NCBI RefSeq assembly: GCF_027474845.2
Contig: NZ_CP107031.2
Span: 3,797,001 to 3,861,000, forward strand
DNA length: 64,000 bases
Source of the DNA: Maribacter aestuarii
GTDB taxonomy: Bacteria > Bacteroidota > Bacteroidia > Flavobacteriales > Flavobacteriaceae
Direction: 5' to 3'
Shown here: in pieces, positions 56,582 to 64,000 of the stretch
Position numbering within the stretch: the first letter of the stretch is position 1
Layout: every line of letters begins with the position of its first letter
The notes under the pieces: model-generated
What the model was told of the DNA's origin: nothing
The model's database searches: none
The model's input: the letters and a program-made list of their open reading frames with translations, nothing else
Program-made: the position numbers and the translations under genes

Positions 56582-58129
56582 ATGGATATTAGGATTAAGC
56601 CCATTCATATTCAAAACGCTGTAGGGCATCTAAAATCAACTATGAAAGCATATTTAGAGGATGTATTCAAAACTTCAGGAATTCCAACCCATACGTTCGT
56701 AAGACCAGATGAATATAACACAATTTTAGTTTCTCTTAGAACTAAGGGAAGGTGTTTAGTCGTTGAAGGACCATCAGGAATTGGTAAAACTACTTGTGTA
56801 ATAAAAGTTATTGAAGAATTAGGTCTTAATAAAAACATCACCTCTCTAACTGCAAGGAAAAAAGACGACCTTGAGATGATAAGACTTTTACCAGAATTTC
56901 ATGGCATGGGTACTGTAATTATTGATGATTTTCATTTATTAGAATTTGATTTAAAATCATCAATTGCTGACTACATGAAAGTTTTGGCCGATGAAGAAAG
57001 AGATAATGATAAATTGATTTTAATAGGAATAAATAAGGCAGGTGATTCATTGGTTCAAATAGCTGGTGACTTAAATAATAGAATTGATACCATCAAGTTT
57101 GAGCAAAATCCTCCTAATAAAATCACCGAATTAATTGAACTAGGTGAAAAGGCCCTCAATATTAAAATAAGCACAAAAGAAGACATTACTATATTAGCAA
57201 AAGGCAGTTTTCATATAGCACAGCTATTATCTAAAGAAACCTGTATAAACTCTGAAGTATTACAAACATGCGATAACACAAAAGATTTAAAATCTAGTAT
57301 TGAAGTAATTAGAGAGAAGGTTCTATCTGATTTCGATAGGATATTTTATCCAAAAGCAAGAAAATTTGCGATTGGAAATAGGCTAAGACGAGAAGGAAGA
57401 GCACCATATTTGCATCTTTTATATTGGCTTTCACAATCTGACGAGTGGGCAATTCAAATTGATGACATATATCTTAAATATCCTGAAAACAAACTAAGTA
57501 TTACGCAAATTGTTGATAAAGGATTTCTTGAAGCTATTATAAGGGATAATGAGGAGTTAAAGGATGTGATACATTACGATACAAACTCGAGAGTTTTAGC
57601 AGTTGAAGACCCCAAATTTATGTTTTATTTGAGGAATGTTCTTTGGTCTAAATTTGCAGAAAAAGTCGGTTACATTAGTCTAGCTTTCTCAAATAAATAT
57701 GACTTCGCTTTATCTTTTGCGGGTGAGAACAGGAATCTGGCTTCAAAAATTAATGATTTACTACTTGAAAGAGAAATATCTGTATTTTACGACAAAAACG
57801 AACAATCCAGAATATTAGCAGAAAATGTTGAAGAATATTTAGCCCCAATATACAAATCTGAGGCATATTTCGTGGTAGTTTTACTAAGTCAAGATTATCC
57901 AAAAAAGATTTGGACAAAATTTGAATCAGATAATTTCAGGGAAAGATTTGGAACAAATTCAATTATTCCAATTTGGTATTCCGATAACTATCCAGGTTTA
58001 TTTGATGAAACTCAAAAATTAGGAGGTTTAAGTTTTGACCCTTCAAATGACCTTGACAAACAAGCTACCAAAATTGTAGATTTAATAGTGGAAAAACTTT
58101 CTGACCATAGAAACAAAGAAAAAGAATAA
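56582..58129 (+). CDS. P-loop ATPase with C-terminal TIR domain (candidate defence protein)
   Basis: A 515-residue protein starting at ATG 56582. Residues about 45-230 are a STAND/AAA-like ATPase: Walker A GPSGIGKTT (63-71), Walker B VIIDDFH (Asp115-Asp116), sensor-like ILIGINKAG and an Arg in LNNRIDTI. Residues about 240-365 look like a helical/winged-helix region (LYWLSQSDEWAIQIDDIY). Residues about 372-505 are a TIR domain: YDFALSFAGENRNLA, ISVFYDKNEQSRI, and the putative NADase Glu448 in WTKFES. No signal or TM segment. Clearly more AT-rich than its surroundings and beside repeat arrays, so probably acquired. ATPase sensing with TIR NAD+ cleavage on infection is inferred from related families. 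Confidence 0.88.
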   Translation: MDIRIKPIHIQNAVGHLKSTMKAYLEDVFKTSGIPTHTFVRPDEYNTILVSLRTKGRCLVVEGPSGIGKTTCVIKVIEELGLNKNITSLTARKKDDLEMIRLLPEFHGMGTVIIDDFHLLEFDLKSSIADYMKVLADEERDNDKLILIGINKAGDSLVQIAGDLNNRIDTIKFEQNPPNKITELIELGEKALNIKISTKEDITILAKGSFHIAQLLSKETCINSEVLQTCDNTKDLKSSIEVIREKVLSDFDRIFYPKARKFAIGNRLRREGRAPYLHLLYWLSQSDEWAIQIDDIYLKYPENKLSITQIVDKGFLEAIIRDNEELKDVIHYDTNSRVLAVEDPKFMFYLRNVLWSKFAEKVGYISLAFSNKYDFALSFAGENRNLASKINDLLLEREISVFYDKNEQSRILAENVEEYLAPIYKSEAYFVVVLLSQDYPKKIWTKFESDNFRERFGTNSIIPIWYSDNYPGLFDETQKLGGLSFDPSNDLDKQATKIVDLIVEKLSDHRNKEKE

Positions 58130-58351
58130 AATTAAATACAATTTACAATAATAGCTATAAAGAACGCTGAATTTGCTTTTTATTCTGAGGTAAGCGCCTA
58201 TTTAACATGTCCACAAATTCTTTTCGATTTTGCTATGGCATAAAAATATAGGGCAAAATAAAATTGGTTTTGCTACATACAAAGACAGAAACAAAGAGAT
58301 TTCCATGCCTCCGCAATAGCCACCATCTAAACGATAACGAACCTTCCAAGC

Positions 58352-58660
58352 TTACAACTCCTTTTTCTTCAAAAGAAAATCTACTATTTCCCGTAACTCT
58401 TCCTCTAAAGAAATTTCCGGATAGCTTCTCCCCGCCTGCCGGTACCAATACCCGGCATTAAAGCGGTCGCCTTCTTTACGGTGCAAATAAGCGTGTAACC
58501 AACTGCCCAATTCATTGTGCATATCCTGGGCAATATTATGGGAGCTTTCCCAATCGCCCTTGGCATCAAACCACATGGCCTTTAAGGCATCCGGCCAAGC
58601 TGCCGGTGGTGCAACTTGTTGCAGGGTCTCCTGAAATTCGGTGTAATTCTTAGGCAGCAT
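58352..58660 (-). CDS. Hypothetical protein (102 residues), antiporter operon
   Basis: A small soluble protein ([20 protein letters not shown]), Trp/His rich ([41 protein letters not shown]). Homologues of similar size are widespread in bacteria as conserved unknown proteins. The start overlaps the end of the antiporter gene by eleven bases, so the two are co-translated. The upstream 220 bases to the TIR gene hold nothing I recognise. Confidence 0.8.
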   Translation of the reverse strand: MLPKNYTEFQETLQQVAPPAAWPDALKAMWFDAKGDWESSHNIAQDMHNELGSWLHAYLHRKEGDRFNAGYWYRQAGRSYPEISLEEELREIVDFLLKKKEL

Positions 58661-59897
58661 GGGTCGTCACTTTTTTAACGAGTTTGCCTACGGTTAAGCC
58701 CTGCCCCACTATGGAGAAAACCACCACTACGTAGGTTATCACCAGGAATAAATCGCGATGCATTTCTTGGGTCAGCCCCAAGGCCAAGGCAATGGAGATA
58801 CCCCCACGTAGTCCACCCCAGGTCATGACCAAGTTCGTCTTGGGGACAAAGTCCAGTTTTTCTTCAAAGAACTTAATCGGCAACAAAAGTGAGAGGTAAC
58901 GGCAGGCCAGCACCACGGGAATGGTAATCAGACCAGCGATGACGTAATCGGTTTCAAAAGAAATGACCAACATTTCCATACCGATCAGTACAAACAATAG
59001 CGTATTCAGTAAAATATCAATCAATTCCCAAAACTTGTCCACATAGTTTTCGGTGATTTTGGACATGGCCGAATTACGCACTTTGTCATTACCTACCATC
59101 AATCCTGCAGTCACCATGGCCAAAGGCGCGGAAAGGTGGAATTTTTGCGCTACCACGGTCCCCATCATCACGGCGGCCAAGGTAATGATGACCTCAATAT
59201 CATAATCGTCTATCGAGCGCATTAAGCGGTAGGTGACCCATCCTATGAACAGCCCGAAAAAAATACCACCAATCACCTCTACCCCAAAAAGTTCTAAAAT
59301 AGCCAAGGGTTCAATATCCCCGGTGCCAGAGGAGGCCAATTGAAAAATGGTCAAAAACACCACGACCCCAACCCCATCGTTGAACAGGGACTCGCCCACA
59401 ATCTTGGTCTCCAGCTTCTTAGGTGCGCCTGCCTGTTTTAAGATTCCCAAAACGGCAATGGGATCTGTAGGTGAAATTAAGGCCCCGAACAACAAGCAGT
59501 AAATGAAATTCACCTCCATTTGCAGTAATTGTAACAGGTAATACATGAGCGTCCCTACCAGAAAGGTCGATACCAAAACCCCAAGGGTAGAGAATACCAA
59601 AATAGGCCAACGTTGTACTTTTAACTGTTCAAAGTTGGTGTGTAGCGCTCCTGCAAAGAGGAGAAAACTCAACATGATATCTAGCAGCACGGTCTTAAAG
59701 TCGATTTGACTTATAATATACCTTTCGGCATTTAACAGCGTATCATCAAAATAACTAATCCCGAAAACCGCCAGGGTAAACACGATGGTAATCAACATTA
59801 GCCCAATGGTGTTGGGCAATTTTAAAAAGCGTACATTGATATAGCCAAATATGGCGGATATAAACACTAGTATTGCTGCAATAATAAAGTAATCCAT
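58650..59897 (-). CDS. Cation:proton antiporter (CPA1/NhaP type)
   Basis: A 415-residue inner-membrane exchanger of Na+ or K+ for H+ with about 12 TM segments. Family motifs: FALLFAGAL-like region ([14 protein letters not shown]), the [15 protein letters not shown] motif, and the core [14 protein letters not shown] with the ion-binding N-D pair. C-terminal [16 protein letters not shown] is diagnostic of CPA1. No long cytoplasmic tail. Followed by the overlapping 102-residue gene. Confidence 0.94.
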   Translation of the reverse strand: MDYFIIAAILVFISAIFGYINVRFLKLPNTIGLMLITIVFTLAVFGISYFDDTLLNAERYIISQIDFKTVLLDIMLSFLLFAGALHTNFEQLKVQRWPILVFSTLGVLVSTFLVGTLMYYLLQLLQMEVNFIYCLLFGALISPTDPIAVLGILKQAGAPKKLETKIVGESLFNDGVGVVVFLTIFQLASSGTGDIEPLAILELFGVEVIGGIFFGLFIGWVTYRLMRSIDDYDIEVIITLAAVMMGTVVAQKFHLSAPLAMVTAGLMVGNDKVRNSAMSKITENYVDKFWELIDILLNTLLFVLIGMEMLVISFETDYVIAGLITIPVVLACRYLSLLLPIKFFEEKLDFVPKTNLVMTWGGLRGGISIALALGLTQEMHRDLFLVITYVVVVFSIVGQGLTVGKLVKKVTTHAA

Positions 59898-59986
59898 GTT
59901 TTTATTTTAATAGCACTACGATCTGAATAAAGGCTTTACCCTAATTGAACATCTTTGCAAAAATTATTTATAATATGGCTTGGCCA

Positions 59987-60025
59987 CTAAATCATATTCA
60001 AGAATTCCTGTTCCGTAATTATTAG
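59987..60025 (-). repeat. Diverged duplicate of the ligA 3' end
   Basis: Read leftwards this encodes [12 protein letters not shown] followed by a stop, against [16 protein letters not shown] at the end of ligA, offset by 91 bases. Two of the codon differences are synonymous (TTT/TTC, CTA/TTG). So the ligA end is present twice, the outer copy detached from any gene. Confidence 0.75.
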
Positions 60026-60032
60026 GTCAAAA

Positions 60033-60053
60033 GGTCTTCGACTCCGCTCAGGC
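60033..60053 (-). repeat. Remnant of repeat A beyond ligA
   Basis: GGCCTGAGCGGAGTCGAAG on the minus strand corresponds to the GCCCTGAGCGGAGCCGAAG core of repeat A. It lies exactly between the ligA stop codon and the detached ligA end copy. Confidence 0.6.
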
Positions 60054-60077
60054 CGCCATATTAATTTTTCTATTCAT

Positions 60078-62649
<2,572 letters not shown>

Positions 62650-62653
<4 letters not shown>

Positions 62654-63513
62654 ACTTTAATTGCCTTTATCATCCGGTCATTTCCGAAAACATCCTTTCG
62701 CAACTCGATATTCCTAAAAGTATAATTTTCGAGTAAATCTACCATCTCTTTTCCCAAATATTGATTTATTTCCAGGTATAAACTTCCTCCCTCAGTCAAT
62801 CGATTCTGCGCAAATTCGGCAATTGCCTTATAAAATACCAAGGGGTCTTTATCCGGAACAAAGAGGGCCTCGTTCGGTTCATAGTCAACAACATTAAGGC
62901 TCATTTTTTCCTTTTCCAACTCTTTGACATACGGAGGATTAGAAATAATTATATCATATTTTTGTTTAATACTAGAACTGGATATCCCTTTCAAGATATC
63001 TCCCTCAAAAAAATTAACTTCAATTCCGTTCAACAGGGCATTGGAACGTGCTATGGTTAAAGCTTTACTTGAGATGTCCAAACCGGCCACCTGAGCGTTT
63101 TCGAGGTTCTTCGCCAAAACAATTGGAATACAACCACTACCCGTTCCTATGTCCAGGATATTTATATTTTGCAGGTTTGTCTCTTGATAATCTTCCATAA
63201 TCCAACGCACTAAATCTTCAGTTTCCGGTCTTGGAATTAATACATCCGGACCAACGTTGAACTTCAATTCCATAAAATAAGTATGACCAATAATATGCTG
63301 TATAGGCTTTTGGAGCTTAAGCTGACTTAGTGCAGCAAATAAGGGATTTTCATCTTCCTTAGAAACGACCAAATTGGGTTGGATGGCTAAAATAAATCGT
63401 TCAAGACCTAAATAATGCTCAATGAGAAGGTAAAAAAAACTGGATACCTCGTCAGCTCCATAAAGCTCATCCAATTCATGATGGAAAATCTTCTTTATTT
63501 CGGCTAGTAGCAC
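62650..63513 (-). CDS. prmC: Peptide chain release factor N5-glutamine methyltransferase
   Basis: Methylates the Gln of the GGQ motif in release factors RF1/RF2. 287 residues: helical N-terminal domain, then a SAM-dependent methyltransferase with ILDIGTGSGCIPIVLA (motif I) and the catalytic/substrate motif NPPYVKE. PRPETEDLV precedes the SAM site, as in the family. Two bases after the acetyltransferase gene; overlaps the LOG gene by four. Confidence 0.95.
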
Positions 63514-63515
63514 AG

Positions 63516-64000
63516 TTATATGGTTTTAAGCATCCAAACGGGACAAGAGTAATGGCCGGTATTTCCCATCGGGGCATCAATATATTCAAAACCCGCTTTT
63601 TTGTACAACTCTTGGGCATCGGTCATATAGGGCATGGTTTCCAAATAGCACTTTTCAAACCCGTATTCCCTTGCGCGCTGTAAACAGGTGTTGATCATTT
63701 GCTTTCCCAAGCCTCTACCCCTGGCCTCTTCCAAAAAATACATCTTCTGTAATTCACAGACGTTCCCCTCATAATTTTCCAACTGTGCGACCCCGGCGCA
63801 GCCAATGATTTTACCGTTCTCCTCTACTACGAAGTAAGTCGCCTTGGGAACGTCATAATTCTCGAACATACTATCCAAAGCCGTATCCGCATATGCCGTA
63901 CCTACTTTTGGAACGCCCAGGTCCTCCAGAACCTTGCGTACAACTTTTGCAACTTTGACATTGTCGTCTTTACGTATTTCCCTAATTCTTGCCCTTTCCA
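63516..64000 (-). CDS. GNAT family N-acetyltransferase (5' end outside window)
   Basis: At least 161 residues; the frame is open through the window edge (ERARIREIRKDDNVKVAKVV), so the true start is just beyond 64000, and the first internal start-like codon (63878) is not the real one. Acetyl-CoA loop is in EARGRGLGKQMI; MPYMTDAQELYKKAGFEYID is typical of the family, ending in HYSCPVWMLKTI. Substrate unknown. First gene of the operon with prmC, LOG and ligA. Confidence 0.92.
   Translation of the reverse strand, partial: ERARIREIRKDDNVKVAKVVRKVLEDLGVPKVGTAYADTALDSMFENYDVPKATYFVVEENGKIIGCAGVAQLENYEGNVCELQKMYFLEEARGRGLGKQMINTCLQRAREYGFEKCYLETMPYMTDAQELYKKAGFEYIDAPMGNTGHYSCPVWMLKTI

Noticed and set aside
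56582..58129. Thoeris system
   Set aside because: No ThsA (SIR2/SLOG) gene is adjacent, and the TIR domain is fused to an ATPase, unlike ThsB.
58264..58461. Small frames around the 3' end of the 102-residue gene
   Set aside because: Shadow frames of that gene plus AT-rich intergenic sequence, with no recognisable product.

Overview
The window looks like chromosome of a member of the Flavobacteriaceae (Bacteroidota). Evidence: flavobacterial promoters (TTG-N17-23-TAnnTTTG) instead of sigma70-type ones, many Lys/Ser-rich lipoproteins ending their signal in LxSC, a PorP/SprF-type type IX secretion protein, YtxJ (bacillithiol redox), plant-type glutaminyl cyclase, and the gene order bamD-rpoZ-coaBC-DUF4835-recN. 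I saw no tRNA, rRNA, prophage or CRISPR array. One structural RNA, the small bacterial SRP RNA, lies at about 9176-9276 on the minus strand with a near-ideal promoter.

Layout. 1-9.1 kb: the end of pheT, a fasciclin protein, lipoproteins, an ABC-F ATPase and a short-chain dehydrogenase. 9.2-20 kb: SRP RNA, glutaminyl cyclase, a thioesterase, a beta-helix lipoprotein, then a signalling block (a LytTR regulator with a degenerate receiver, a 58-residue secreted peptide, a TPR histidine kinase and its LuxR-type regulator, and an orphan protein), followed by glyA. 20-36 kb: ytxJ, clpB, a TetR regulator, an SprF-like protein with a SPOR-like tail, smpB, pcm, a metabolic run (oxidoreductase, 3-hydroxyacyl-CoA dehydrogenase, DUF1015, YggS), an exonuclease/GIY-YIG fusion, a potassium channel with a zinc ribbon, miaA and gntK. 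36-48 kb: a long minus-strand block of core genes (response regulator/kinase pair, coaE, YbbR-like, glycosyltransferase, fabI, recN, DUF4835, coaBC, rpoZ, bamD, dapA, DUF6913). 48-54 kb: a two-gene 5'-nucleotidase, an acetyltransferase, a class-C beta-lactamase-like hydrolase and a large amidohydrolase; these look visibly more GC-rich. 58-64 kb: an antiporter and the ligA-LOG-prmC-acetyltransferase run.

The accessory part is 54.0-58.3 kb. It is a mosaic of two alternating palindromic repeat families (A and B) enclosing an ECF sigma/membrane-protein pair, next to an AT-rich gene for a P-loop ATPase with a C-terminal TIR domain. That gene is the best candidate here for an undescribed (probably anti-phage) system. 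A remnant of repeat A also sits beyond ligA, next to a diverged second copy of the ligA 3' end.

Two core genes, miaA and the DUF4835 gene, are out of frame at seven-base A runs; sequence error is the simplest explanation, but reads should be checked. Regulatory patterns worth following are a TTAAC-N6-TTAAC direct repeat at three intergenic sites (one before the kinase/regulator operon at 36-38 kb), a 26-base motif before two genes flanking the signalling block, and perfect palindromes before the TIR gene, before clpB and in the DUF6913/nucleotidase divergent promoter.
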